Shown in pieces: positions 1 to 7,960 of a stretch of 20,962 nt of DNA. The number at the start of each line of letters is the position of its first letter. Position 1 is the stretch's first letter. The translations under genes were made by a program, and so were the position numbers. The notes beneath the pieces are model-generated. The model saw only the letters and a list, made by a program, of their open reading frames with translations. It had not been told where the DNA came from and made no database searches. Origin of the DNA: Firmicutes bacterium UBA4916 (GTDB taxonomy: Bacteria; Bacillota; Clostridia; Tissierellales; Tepidimicrobiaceae); contig DHBY01000006.1 in NCBI GenBank assembly GCA_002398845.1, positions 1-20,962 on the forward strand. Reading direction: 5' to 3'.

Positions 1-198
1 GCAAGGGAATCCATAGATAAAACAAGAGAATTTTTCTTATCATTAGGAATTCCTATGACATTAAAGGAAGTAGGAATAGGAGAGGAACACTTAGAGGATA
101 TGGCAAAAGCAGCCATTGACCATAAAGATGGTGTAGTAGGTAACTTTAAACCACTATATTATGAAGATGTATTAGCTATATATAGGAAAGCATTATAA
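1..198 (+). CDS. Iron-containing alcohol dehydrogenase, C-terminal end (partial)
   Basis: The reading frame is open from base 1 and ends in TAA at 196-198, giving the last 65 residues of a protein that begins outside the window. The tail reads as a TREFFLSLGIPMTLKEVGI helix-turn segment, then a conserved helix (EDMAKAAIDH), a GNFKPL turn and a final YEDVLAIYRKAL helix. This is the C-terminal pattern of the YqhD/BdhA branch of iron-dependent alcohol dehydrogenases, which reduce aldehydes such as butyraldehyde with NAD(P)H in the cytoplasm. The catalytic and metal-binding residues lie upstream and cannot be checked. A hairpin follows directly. The substrate cannot be judged from this fragment. 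Confidence 0.8.
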   Translation, partial: ARESIDKTREFFLSLGIPMTLKEVGIGEEHLEDMAKAAIDHKDGVVGNFKPLYYEDVLAIYRKAL

Positions 199-200
199 AG

Positions 201-221
201 AAGGGCCTACAAAAGGCCCTT
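201..221. terminator. Intrinsic terminator between convergent genes
   Basis: An 8-bp perfect GC-rich stem (AAGGGCCT 201-208, AGGCCCTT 214-221) closes a 5-nt loop just after the dehydrogenase stop. The following bases (taactaattttatt) form only a broken T-rich tract. The left arm overlaps the last codon of the convergent minus-strand gene, so the hairpin may serve both strands. Confidence 0.65.
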
Positions 222-662
222 AACTAATTTTATTATTAAATAAGCAATTCCCGATCCTGTCATCATGCCTACAGGGATTCCTCCAAAAAAGGTAACACCG
301 ATAATAGAGCCAACCAATACCCCTGTTAAGACAGAAATATTATTATTCAATAAATCAAGCCCTCTAGCAGCTACTATTACTACAAAAAGACCACTTAATA
401 CAGCTACTAGTCCCTCTAAGTTTAAATAATTTCTTACATTAATAAAAGATGATTCATTACCAGATTGAATTAGCGGCATAAGCATCCAAATCATAAGTAA
501 AGTCAATCCGCCATTTAGGAATATATTTTTATCCAATTTGCTAATATAATATTTACTTAAAAAAGATAATAAAAAAACGATTATACCGCCAATTAACAAA
601 GGCTTGTTCTTTGCAAAAGCCGATATGCCAATTAAGCACAATAGTATTATTCTGTTAGCCAT
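207..662 (-). CDS. UPF0756 (DUF441) family membrane protein
   Basis: A 151-residue, very hydrophobic protein with about four to five membrane segments. It ends with the family's typical glycine-rich run (GVTFFGGIPVGMMTGSGIAYLI), as in E. coli YeaL. The function of the family is unknown; it is an integral inner-membrane protein. The start chosen is the ATG at 662-660 (MANRIILL), because GGAG lies 8 nt upstream. An ATG six codons further out has no ribosome binding site. It is transcribed divergently from the ABC exporter operon and convergent with the dehydrogenase, so it appears to be a single-gene unit. Confidence 0.8.
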   Translation of the reverse strand: MANRIILLCLIGISAFAKNKPLLIGGIIVFLLSFLSKYYISKLDKNIFLNGGLTLLMIWMLMPLIQSGNESSFINVRNYLNLEGLVAVLSGLFVVIVAARGLDLLNNNISVLTGVLVGSIIGVTFFGGIPVGMMTGSGIAYLIIKLVKGLL

Positions 663-773
663 TATAGCATCTCCAATCATAAATATGTATTATTAAAGTA
701 TATTCAAAATAAATGAACATAATGTATATCTGTGATACAATTTATATGTTTCCAAAAACTTCAAATTAATCTA

Positions 774-802
774 TTGAAAAAAGGTACAACAAGTGTTAAA
801 GT
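774..802 (+). promoter_or_regulatory. Possible sigma-A promoter of the ABC exporter operon
   Basis: TTGAAA at 774-779, a 17-nt spacer, then TAAAGT at 797-802 (4 of 6 matches to the -10 consensus). This would start transcription around 809, upstream of the ATG at 836. A perfect TATAAT at 813-818 lacks a matching -35 and lies too close to the gene. The call is weak and rests only on consensus. Confidence 0.35.
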
Positions 803-835
803 GTATTGTAAATATAATAAATGGGATGGATGTAT

Positions 836-2611
836 ATGAAACAAGAAAATACTAAAATTAAATTTGCTCCACCTGAAAATAAGGATAGGATATTATCTTA
901 TATTAAGAAACATAAAAGACAATTTTTAATCACAGCTATTTCAGGTATATTCTTTAATTCTGCCATTGTACTAGGGCCAATATTTCAAGGTAAACTACTA
1001 GATGCTGCAGTAAATGCAGCTAATATAAACTATATTTTAAAGGCAGCATTAGAGTTTGTTGGGGTCACTTTAGCTTTTCAGATTGCTAGATTCTTTAAAA
1101 GATATTATGTAAGGGATATGGCCAATCGTATGAGTGGAGATATGCGTATTGGAATAATGGAATCCATACTTAATACAGATTTAAATATATTGGAAAAAGG
1201 AAAAACAGGAGATATGATGTCTACCACCATAGGAGATGTGGATATAGTTGTAGAAGCAGTGAGAAAGACCATTACTGAATTATGGGACACTGGGGTTCTT
1301 ATGGCTGCTTATTGGATAGCACTTATGTATTATGATGTAAAAATAACCTTAATAGCATCCATACCTATTCCATTTGTCATCCTATTGACTCAGTTAATGA
1401 AAAAAACCGTCCACTCAAAATCTAAAGAAGCAAGGGGAGCTACTTCAAAATCAACTATTCAAATTAGAAAGATGATTTCAGAAGTAAATATACTTCGTTT
1501 ATACGGAAGAGAAGAAACAGAAATAGAAAGGCTAGAAGAAAAATTATCTGAACAAGCCAATAAGAATGTCAAAGTTACCATATTGAAAAATGGATTAGCA
1601 CCTATATATTCTGCACTAGCCAGTGTTGGAATCGTTGTGGTTATCTATCTAGGAGGTAGCAAGGTCATTAGTGGCAGTTGGACTATTGGTACATTTACAG
1701 CCTATATAGCTATGTTTACAGCTTTAGCAGTTAGGACTACAACGGCTGCAAAAGTTTTCAATATTCAACAAGGGGCTAAGGCTTCTTGGGATAGGGTTTT
1801 AGGATTGATGAACAATGAAAGTCAAATATTCCTTAACAAAGTGGATAGCCTTAAGCCAAAGGAGATATCTGTAAAAAATCTTTCCTTTAAATACCCAACT
1901 AGCGATAAATACGCTGTTAAAGATATTTCTTTTAATATTTCATCAGGAAAGATGGTTGGTATAACTGGCTCTGTAGGTTCAGGAAAATCAGCATTGGCTC
2001 TTGCATTAACTGGACTTTATGATTATGAGGGAGAAATCCTTTTAGACAATGTGGATTTAAATGATATGAAATACGAACAAAAAATAGCAGCCATCACATA
2101 TATGGGACATGATTCTTTCCTATTTTCTGATAGCTTGAAAAACAATATTACTTGGAAGGATGATAATGCTGAAAAGCTAGATAAAGTATTGGATATTGCT
2201 TCCTTAAAAAAAGATATAAAAAGCTTTGAAAAAGGTATAGACACGGAAGTTGGAGAAAAAGGTACAAAAGTTTCTGGTGGCCAAAAACAAAGGATAGCCT
2301 TAGGAAGAGCACTATATAAAGATGCCAATATTGTAATACTTGATGACCCTTTCTCTGCTGTAGATATAAATACAGAAGCTAAGATTATTGAGAGTTTAAG
2401 AGAAAATGTGGGGGATAGGACTATTTTCATCTTTTCCCATAGACTTGATGCTTTTAAATATATGGATATGATATTAGTTTTAGACAAAGGGAAAATCGTT
2501 GAAAGAGGAACTCATAATGAGTTAATAAGTAAAAGAGGCATATATAGTAAGATTATAGATTCACAACAATTTTTGGGGGATGGGACCATTGAAAAACAAA
2601 ATAGTATCTAA
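836..2611 (+). CDS. ABC half-exporter subunit, degenerate-site NBD (heterodimer partner 1)
   Basis: About 591 residues: an N-terminal six-helix exporter domain (roughly 30-325) and a C-terminal nucleotide-binding domain. In the NBD, Walker A is GSVGSGKS (378-385) and the signature is a canonical VSGGQ (479-483). The Walker B ends LDD, with Asp504 where the catalytic Glu normally sits, and the H-loop SHR is present. The Q-loop position holds His425 (MGHDSF) instead of Gln. These losses mark the degenerate half of a heterodimeric exporter like BmrC, LmrC or TM287; the substrate is unknown (drug, lipid or peptide). Start: ATG 836 is preferred because GGGATGG lies 6 nt upstream. ATG 821 has no binding site but cannot be excluded. 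The 3' end overlaps the next gene, implying translational coupling. Confidence 0.88.
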   Translation: MKQENTKIKFAPPENKDRILSYIKKHKRQFLITAISGIFFNSAIVLGPIFQGKLLDAAVNAANINYILKAALEFVGVTLAFQIARFFKRYYVRDMANRMSGDMRIGIMESILNTDLNILEKGKTGDMMSTTIGDVDIVVEAVRKTITELWDTGVLMAAYWIALMYYDVKITLIASIPIPFVILLTQLMKKTVHSKSKEARGATSKSTIQIRKMISEVNILRLYGREETEIERLEEKLSEQANKNVKVTILKNGLAPIYSALASVGIVVVIYLGGSKVISGSWTIGTFTAYIAMFTALAVRTTTAAKVFNIQQGAKASWDRVLGLMNNESQIFLNKVDSLKPKEISVKNLSFKYPTSDKYAVKDISFNISSGKMVGITGSVGSGKSALALALTGLYDYEGEILLDNVDLNDMKYEQKIAAITYMGHDSFLFSDSLKNNITWKDDNAEKLDKVLDIASLKKDIKSFEKGIDTEVGEKGTKVSGGQKQRIALGRALYKDANIVILDDPFSAVDINTEAKIIESLRENVGDRTIFIFSHRLDAFKYMDMILVLDKGKIVERGTHNELISKRGIYSKIIDSQQFLGDGTIEKQNSI

Positions 2612-4331
2612 TGCGGTTAAAACAACTTGCAAAGACAAATTAATATATATTATCTTTTTAGCTATTGCCATTATAGGAGGCATATTAATGCAATTAGTTC
2701 CTCCACAAATATTGAAAAATATTATAGACAACAATATTTTAAAAGGCATATATGATGGCATATGGAAGTTGTCCATTTATTATCTAATGGCCATAGTACT
2801 AAGTGGTGCCGCTGATTTCATGCGTGAATACATGATGGCAACCATTGGGCAGGACATATTGTTAAACATACGGCTTAATATGGCAAAAAAACTATCAAGA
2901 TTACCCATATCATATTTTTCCAATAATGCTGTTGGAGAAATAATGAGTCAATTTACATCCGATGTGGATGCCGTAGGAACTTTATTTACATCTGGTCTAA
3001 TAGGGCTATTATCTGATACATTAAAAGCCATAGGGATTATGGTATCCATATATATTTTAAGCCCTATATTGGCTTTATATATGTTAATTTTAATCCCTAT
3101 AATATATTTAATTGCTAGATTTTTTAAATCCAACACCTTTAAAGCTCAAATGGAATCACGAAAAGCAGTTGGACATATTAATGGTGCAGTTCAGGAAATA
3201 TTTAATGGCATAAGGACCATTAAAATATTTGGAATGGAAGACCAATTTATATCTGGTTTTCAGGAACCGTTAAATCAAAATCTCGAAGCAGTTCAAAAAA
3301 CCAGTATACTGAATTCTATATTTCCTTGCTTGATGCAAATACTAAGGGCAATTGTCATAGGTACTACTGTAATCATAGCAGCACCAACGGGTTTAGGAGC
3401 AATAGGCATTAGTATTGGCTCCATTGCAGCAGCAGTTGATTTAATATCTAGAATGTTTGCGCCTATTGAAGCAGTAGCTGTAGAATTTCAAACAATACAA
3501 GAGGCCCTTTCTGGACTGGAAAGAATACATGATTTTGATAAAGAAGAAGAGGAATACAAAGAGAAATTAACATTAGATAAAAAAGTTTCAGGTAATTTAC
3601 CTATTTCCGTAGAAAACATTAGCTTTTCCTATGAAGAAGGCAAAAACATTGTTGAAAATATTTCCTTCGATGTAGAACCTGGAACTAAGGTTGCACTAGT
3701 AGGAAGAACTGGGGCAGGGAAAAGCACTATTTTAAACCTTGTAGCAGGCTTATATAGACCAAGTCAAGGTAGCATAAAAATAGGAGGACTTGATCCATTT
3801 GAAATGCCATCAAATATGCGTCGTAGGACTATAGGCATTGTACCTCAATCCTTCCCAATCTATGATGGAACTATTAAAGATGCAATTACATTATATGATG
3901 AAACCATAACAGAAAAAGAAGTAATAACGGCAGCTAAAACTGTAGGACTACATGAGGATATTATGAAACTTCCTAAGGGGTATGACACTCTTATTGGAGA
4001 GGGAGAAATCAAACTATCCCATGGCCAATATCAACTATTAACCCTTGCCTGTGCACTAGTATGTAATCCACCTATATTGCTGCTAGATGAAGTAACCTCT
4101 GGATTGGACTCAATAACGGAGGGAAGGGTATTCAAAGCATTAAATGAAGTGTCAAAGAATAGAACAATCCTCACTATAAGCCATAGAATATCAGGAATTA
4201 TAGATGCTGACAAGGTCATCATGCTTGAAAAAGGAAGAATTGTAGAAACAGGTACACCAAAAGAATTAGCAGGAAAAGATGGCTGGTATGCGAAATATAA
4301 TCAGATTGAAGAATTAGGATGGAAAATGTAG
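2589..4331 (+). CDS. ABC half-exporter subunit, catalytic NBD (heterodimer partner 2)
   Basis: About 580 residues with the usual exporter membrane domain followed by an NBD. Walker A is GRTGAGKS (372-379), the Q-loop is VPQSFPIYDG, Walker B is LLLDE with catalytic Glu501, and the H-loop is ISHR. The signature is LSHGQ (476-480), deviating from LSGGQ. In the dimer this altered signature faces the partner's Asp504 site, while this subunit's intact Walker B faces the partner's VSGGQ. The pair therefore forms exactly one degenerate and one competent ATP site. Start: TTG at 2589 is preferred, since GGGGGA lies about 9 nt upstream; the ATG at 2580 overlaps that G-run and could not use it. The gene overlaps its partner by 23 nt. 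It ends in EELGWKM. Confidence 0.88.
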   Translation: MKNKIVSNAVKTTCKDKLIYIIFLAIAIIGGILMQLVPPQILKNIIDNNILKGIYDGIWKLSIYYLMAIVLSGAADFMREYMMATIGQDILLNIRLNMAKKLSRLPISYFSNNAVGEIMSQFTSDVDAVGTLFTSGLIGLLSDTLKAIGIMVSIYILSPILALYMLILIPIIYLIARFFKSNTFKAQMESRKAVGHINGAVQEIFNGIRTIKIFGMEDQFISGFQEPLNQNLEAVQKTSILNSIFPCLMQILRAIVIGTTVIIAAPTGLGAIGISIGSIAAAVDLISRMFAPIEAVAVEFQTIQEALSGLERIHDFDKEEEEYKEKLTLDKKVSGNLPISVENISFSYEEGKNIVENISFDVEPGTKVALVGRTGAGKSTILNLVAGLYRPSQGSIKIGGLDPFEMPSNMRRRTIGIVPQSFPIYDGTIKDAITLYDETITEKEVITAAKTVGLHEDIMKLPKGYDTLIGEGEIKLSHGQYQLLTLACALVCNPPILLLDEVTSGLDSITEGRVFKALNEVSKNRTILTISHRISGIIDADKVIMLEKGRIVETGTPKELAGKDGWYAKYNQIEELGWKM

Positions 4332-4348
4332 AGGGAAAGGAGAATGCT

Positions 4349-4510
4349 ATGGTACTTGGATGTTTAATTACAATTTTAGTTTTTGTTTTTGTATTAGTAA
4401 TTTTAGCAATTACAGGCGTGGCCATTACTCTAAGCCTACTTGCAAAAATACTAGTTCCATTTATACTCATAGCTATAGGAATTAATATCATTGAAAAAAA
4501 CAGAAGATAA
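4349..4510 (+). CDS. Small membrane protein of the ABC exporter operon (53 aa)
   Basis: A 53-residue protein consisting almost wholly of two hydrophobic segments (about 5-27 and 30-46), with a basic tail IIEKNRR. ATG 4349 has an excellent binding site (AAAGGAG, 6-nt spacing); an upstream in-frame ATG at 4319 lies inside the exporter gene and is ignored. It begins 17 nt after the exporter stop and ends just before a terminator, so it is the last gene of that operon. I do not recognise a family. Its position suggests an accessory membrane subunit, but that is inference from context only. Confidence 0.7.
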   Translation: MVLGCLITILVFVFVLVILAITGVAITLSLLAKILVPFILIAIGINIIEKNRR

Positions 4511-4515
4511 AGTAG

Positions 4516-4540
4516 GGGATGGCTTTGCCATCCCGTTTTC
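4516..4540 (+). terminator. Rho-independent terminator of the ABC exporter operon
   Basis: Perfect 8-bp stem GGGATGGC (4516-4523) and GCCATCCC (4527-4534) around a TTT loop, followed by GTTTTC. It lies 5 nt after the stop of the small membrane protein gene. Confidence 0.85.
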
Positions 4541-4582
4541 TAATCAAATGAATAGGACAGAATAGCCCTTTTCATTTGATTA
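4541..4582. repeat. REP-like palindrome, TAATCAAATGAA type, copy 1
   Basis: A perfect 12-bp inverted repeat (TAATCAAATGAA 4541-4552, TTCATTTGATTA 4571-4582) closes an 18-nt loop containing GGACAG and GCCC. The same arms and a GGGACAGCCC core recur at 13651-13683. It has no T-tract and comes right after a proper terminator, so it looks like a dispersed palindromic repeat, of the kind RAYT transposases spread, more than a terminator. Confidence 0.7.
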
Positions 4583-4627
4583 TTTTATTTATATAAAACT
4601 TATAAAAAGGTTGAAGGGAGAGATAAT

Positions 4628-5110
4628 ATGCATATAAGATTGGCAAAAGAAAGAGACTATGAGGAAATGTATCTAATATTTAAAGAAGTAATAAAAAAAG
4701 GAGATACCTATGTATTTTCGCCTAGTACTACAAAAGAAGAAGCCTATTCCTATTGGTTTGGAAAAGGAATAGAAAGCTTTGTAGTTGAAGACAATGGAAA
4801 AATTGTAGGCATGTACAAAATTATAGCTAATCAAATAGATTTAGGTTCCCATGTGGCTAATGCCAGCTTTATGGTATCATCTAAAGAACAGGGGAAGGGC
4901 ATAGGAAAAGCCATGGGGGAACATTGTCTAAAAACAGCTAAGGAAAAAGGTTTTAAAGCAATGCAATTTAATTTTGTAGTTTCTACTAATTATGGTGCTG
5001 TAAAATTGTGGGAGAAACTTGGATTTGAAATAGTAGGCACCTTACCTAAGGCTTTTAAACATATGGAATTAGGCTATGTAGATGCATATGTAATGTATAG
5101 ATTTTTATAA
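4628..5110 (+). CDS. GNAT family N-acetyltransferase
   Basis: A 160-residue single-domain protein. The acetyl-CoA pyrophosphate-binding motif QGKGIG is at 88-93 and sits after the usual beta-strand (HVANASFMVSSKEQ). The late strand-helix segment AVKLWEKLGFEIVGTLPKAF is the typical GNAT C-terminal element. The start has AAGGGAG about 8 nt upstream. Many proteins of this type acetylate small amines, toxic analogues or protein N-termini; the substrate cannot be told here. It is followed 16 nt later by the ribonuclease Z gene with its own binding site, so the two are probably co-transcribed. Confidence 0.85.
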   Translation: MHIRLAKERDYEEMYLIFKEVIKKGDTYVFSPSTTKEEAYSYWFGKGIESFVVEDNGKIVGMYKIIANQIDLGSHVANASFMVSSKEQGKGIGKAMGEHCLKTAKEKGFKAMQFNFVVSTNYGAVKLWEKLGFEIVGTLPKAFKHMELGYVDAYVMYRFL

Positions 5111-5126
5111 AATTGGAGGGATAAAA

Positions 5127-6062
5127 TTGCTAAACTTAGCCTTATTAGGAACTGGTGGAGGAATGCCTATGCCAGATAGATTTCTTTCCTCAGTAATTTT
5201 AAATTATCAGGGAAGAAAAATTCTTATAGATTGTGGTGAAGGCACTCAAGTTTCCATGAGAATATTAAAATGGGGTTTTAAATCCATAGATATAATATGT
5301 ATTACACATATTCACGGAGACCATATATTTGGGCTGCCTGGACTACTTTCCACCATTGGAAATAGTGGTAGGGTAGAACCTATTACCATAATAGGGCCTA
5401 AGGGCATATCAGATACTATAAAAGGAATTTTAGCTCTCATAGGCTATTTACCTTATAATCTATATATTATAGAAAACCCTAAGTTGCCAATAAATTTTTC
5501 TATTTCTTCAAAGGGCAGCAAAATAGAAAATTCAAATGGCAATATAAGTATCTCCACCTTAGAATTAGAACATTCAACTCCATGTATAGGCTATAGCTTT
5601 TATATACCACGAAAACCAAAATTTTTAATAGAAAAAGCCAAATCAAATAAAGTGCCAAAGGAAATATGGCATAGACTTCAAAATGGAGAAAATGTTAATT
5701 ACAAGCGTAAAACATATACCCCTGATATGGTACTTGGGGAAAAACGAAAAGGGATAAAATTAAGTTTTACTACAGATACCAGGCCAATAGACACTATAGC
5801 AGATTTTATAAATAAAAGTGCTCTATTTATATGTGAGGGCACCTATGGAGATAATGAGGATTTAGAAAAAGCTATAAAAAATAAACATATGACTTTTTCT
5901 GAAGCTGCAAGCTTAGCTAAAAGTGGAGATGTAGATAGACTTTTGCTCACCCACTTCTCTCCTGCCATGGATAATCCTGAAATATACATAAAAAATGCCA
6001 CAAATATATTTCCCAATACTATTATAGGATATGACGGATTCATTGATGAGCTATCATTTTGA
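5127..6062 (+). CDS. rnz: Ribonuclease Z (tRNA 3' endonuclease, metallo-beta-lactamase fold)
   Basis: A 311-residue zinc hydrolase that removes 3' trailers from tRNA precursors. The N-terminus LLGTGGGMPMPDR-LSS, the strand ILIDCGEGTQ (32-41) and the zinc-binding THIHGDH motif (His61, His63, Asp65, His66) are characteristic of RNase Z. Later metal ligands are visible in the ELEHSTPCIGY segment, the TTDTRP segment and the LLLTHFSP segment. Length fits the family. Start is a TTG with GGAGGG 6 nt upstream. The TGA stop is the first triplet of a palindromic repeat (6061-6087), so the repeat has apparently fixed the C-terminus (ELSF). Confidence 0.92.
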   Translation: MLNLALLGTGGGMPMPDRFLSSVILNYQGRKILIDCGEGTQVSMRILKWGFKSIDIICITHIHGDHIFGLPGLLSTIGNSGRVEPITIIGPKGISDTIKGILALIGYLPYNLYIIENPKLPINFSISSKGSKIENSNGNISISTLELEHSTPCIGYSFYIPRKPKFLIEKAKSNKVPKEIWHRLQNGENVNYKRKTYTPDMVLGEKRKGIKLSFTTDTRPIDTIADFINKSALFICEGTYGDNEDLEKAIKNKHMTFSEAASLAKSGDVDRLLLTHFSPAMDNPEIYIKNATNIFPNTIIGYDGFIDELSF

Positions 6063-6087
6063 CACAGGGGGACGGTTCTCTTGTGTT
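6061..6087. repeat. Left palindromic repeat of the RAYT unit
   Basis: GACACAGGGGGACGGTTCTC then TTGTGTT. The reverse complement reads AACACAAGAGAACCGTCCCC followed by CTGTGTC, the same sequence as the right-hand copy at 8790-8820 in inverted orientation. The arms form an imperfect stem of about 9 bp with G-U pairs. It overlaps the ribonuclease Z stop codon and bounds the transposase-plus-intron unit on the left. Confidence 0.75.
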
Positions 6088-6112
6088 GCTATTACCTCTA
6101 GCTTATGTTAAA

Positions 6113-6126
6113 ATTAATTAGAGGTG
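6113..6126 (+). promoter_or_regulatory. 5' exon target (IBS2+IBS1) that is also the transposase Shine-Dalgarno
   Basis: ATTAATTA (6113-6120) is IBS2 and GAGGTG (6121-6126) is IBS1 of the group II intron. GAGGTG also matches the anti-Shine-Dalgarno. If bases 6127-8030 are removed, the message reads TTAGAGGTG-TTTT-ATG, placing GAGG 6 nt from the transposase start at 8035. No suitably spaced binding site for that ATG is otherwise visible. Confidence 0.7.
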
Positions 6127-6292
6127 GTGCGACAGTTCGGTGTCGTGTGTATAGTCGGTGAGAAGCCGACACGGTAAGGAATAGCCAACCGCCGTTATCC
6201 AGCCTTGGAGCCAAAACCGTGAGGTTAGGTTTAAGCGTAGGCAGGAAACTATGAGAGCCGTAATGCGAAAGCGTGAAGTGATTGAATCCCGT

Positions 6293-6328
6293 TAGTTAAT
6301 ATAGTGTGGAAGCCGATATCCTCACCTC
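6293..6328 (+). other. Intron exon-binding sites EBS2 and EBS1
   Basis: EBS2 is 6293-6300 (TAGTTAAT) and EBS1 is 6323-6328 (CACCTC), in the order and spacing expected in domain I. They pair with IBS2 and IBS1 immediately before the intron. The pairings were read directly from the sequence; the secondary structure was not computed. Confidence 0.75.
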
Positions 6329-6496
6329 GGTAGCAGGCAACAATGCTTGGTCGTAAATGGCAAGAACAAGCAGGTTCCATCGGGGTCTTAGAGCACGGCG
6401 AGCATAAGATAGTTATACACGGCATACCTGTGAGACCTTGCATACTCCCACGAGGGTATTTGTTACACAAGGAGCATTTCGTCTAAGGTGATAGAA

Positions 6497-7909
6497 ATGG
6501 TATGCAAGGAGTCGGATTTGCTCATAGTACTGAAGAAACCTGTAACGAAGGTGGAGGGAAGGGGCAAACATATAATCCGTTCCAAGAATAAAACATTGGT
6601 CACACTGGAGGTGGCGAATACAATGGAAAATGCATTCAAAGGAATAGCATTACAGGCAGGAAAGCATAATAGAGTGCAGACCATAATGCATTATGTCAAT
6701 AAGCAAACACTGATTAAAGAACATCGAAAGCAGAAAAGCGGAAAAGCTATTGGAATTGATGGAGTAAGCAAGGAAATCTATGATAAACATTTGGAAGAAA
6801 ACATAGATAGCTTACTTGAAAGGATGAAAACATTTAGCTATCGACCACAAGCGGTTAGACGAACATACATCCCTAAGGTAGGAAGTGACAAACTGAGACC
6901 TCTCGGAATACCTGCGTATGAAGATAAACTGGTTCAAGGCGTAATGAGAAAAGTACTTGACCAAATTTACGAAAACAAATTTTACGACTTCTCCTATGGA
7001 TTTAGAGAAGGTAAAAGCTGTCATGATGCAATAAAAGAAATAAACCAAATACTCATGATTAAGAAAGTAAATTTTGTTGTGGATGCAGATATTAAAGGGT
7101 TCTTTGATAACGTGAACCATGAATGGATGATAAAGTTTCTAGAGCATGATATACAAGACAAGAATTTTCTACGCTACATCAAAAGATTTCTAAAGTCAGG
7201 CATCATGGAAGATATGAAATTTTATGAAAGTGATAATGGAACGCCGCAAGGCGGGTTGATTTCACCCATATGTGCGAATGTTTACCTTCATTATGTACTA
7301 GATATGTGGTTTGATGTCGTAGTTAAGAAACACTGTAAAGGTGAGGCATATATTGTTCGTTATGCTGATGATTTTGTATGTTTCTTTCAGTATCAGAAGG
7401 ATGCAGAGAACTTCTATAAGGCCCTTGTAGAACGACTTAAGAAATTTGGTCTTGAGCTTGCAAGTGATAAAAGCAAGATAATTCGCTTTGGAAGGTTTGC
7501 TGCTCAAAATAGTAAGGATGGTAAAACAGACACCTTTGATTTTCTTGGCTTTACGCATATCAACGGTACGACGAGAACTGGAAAATATAAGGTTGAACAC
7601 CGAACAAGCAGAAAGAAACTGAAAGCGAAGAAACAAAGTGTAAAAGAGTGGCTGAAAAGTTTCATGCATGGGAAACCATCAGATACTATAGAGGCTTTAA
7701 ACCGCAAACTGGTGGGTCACTACGCTTACTATGGAATATCAGGTAACTATCAAGGAATACTGAATTTCTATAGATTTGTAAAAGTGGCATTGTACAAGGT
7801 GCTTACAAGGAGAAGCCAAAGGGCTTATCTTAGCTGGGCAAGGTATCAATCATTACTTAGGAAACATCCAATAGCTGAACCTAAAATATATGCGAATATA
7901 TGGGAGTAA
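6497..7909 (+). CDS. ltrA: Group II intron reverse transcriptase/maturase (LtrA type)
   Basis: About 470 residues. RT blocks appear in order: SGKAIGIDGVSKE (block 1), LRPLGIPAYEDKLVQ (block 2), DADIKGFFDNVNHEW (block 3), GTPQGGLISP (block 4) and the catalytic RYADDF (YADD 289-292). The C-terminal maturase domain X follows (RTSRKKLKAKKQ, then LNRKLVGHYAYYGISGN). The protein stops right after domain X, so it lacks the HNH endonuclease of LtrA-like relatives; mobility would then use endonuclease-independent or nicked-strand priming. ATG 6497 is preferred, with AAGGTG about 6 nt upstream; an in-frame GTG at 6488 overlaps that binding site. The protein helps the host intron fold and splice, and copies it during retrohoming. 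The frame is intact. Confidence 0.92.
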   Translation: MVCKESDLLIVLKKPVTKVEGRGKHIIRSKNKTLVTLEVANTMENAFKGIALQAGKHNRVQTIMHYVNKQTLIKEHRKQKSGKAIGIDGVSKEIYDKHLEENIDSLLERMKTFSYRPQAVRRTYIPKVGSDKLRPLGIPAYEDKLVQGVMRKVLDQIYENKFYDFSYGFREGKSCHDAIKEINQILMIKKVNFVVDADIKGFFDNVNHEWMIKFLEHDIQDKNFLRYIKRFLKSGIMEDMKFYESDNGTPQGGLISPICANVYLHYVLDMWFDVVVKKHCKGEAYIVRYADDFVCFFQYQKDAENFYKALVERLKKFGLELASDKSKIIRFGRFAAQNSKDGKTDTFDFLGFTHINGTTRTGKYKVEHRTSRKKLKAKKQSVKEWLKSFMHGKPSDTIEALNRKLVGHYAYYGISGNYQGILNFYRFVKVALYKVLTRRSQRAYLSWARYQSLLRKHPIAEPKIYANIWE

Positions 7910-7925
7910 TGTAAGGATTATATGA

Positions 7926-7960
7926 AGAGCCTAATGCCTTAATAGGGCACGTTGGGTTCT
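7926..7960 (+). ncRNA. Intron domain V
   Basis: A 35-nt hairpin that starts AGAGCC and ends GGTTCT. It contains the catalytic AGC triad at 7928-7930, a two-nucleotide AC bulge at 7949-7950 and a short A/T loop. It lies 16 nt after the maturase stop. This is the most conserved element of group II ribozymes. Confidence 0.85.

Noticed and set aside
813..818. Perfect TATAAT just before the ABC operon
   Set aside because: No -35 at a usable distance, and it would start transcription after the first ATG and too close to the preferred one.
2023..2487. A 154-codon minus-strand open frame inside the first ABC gene
   Set aside because: It lies wholly opposite the conserved NBD, where the plus strand has clear Walker and signature motifs.
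6497..7909. Reverse transcriptase as a retron or diversity-generating element
   Set aside because: A GUGCG intron start, matching EBS/IBS pairs, domain V and the maturase domain X all identify a group II intron. No template or variable repeat is seen.
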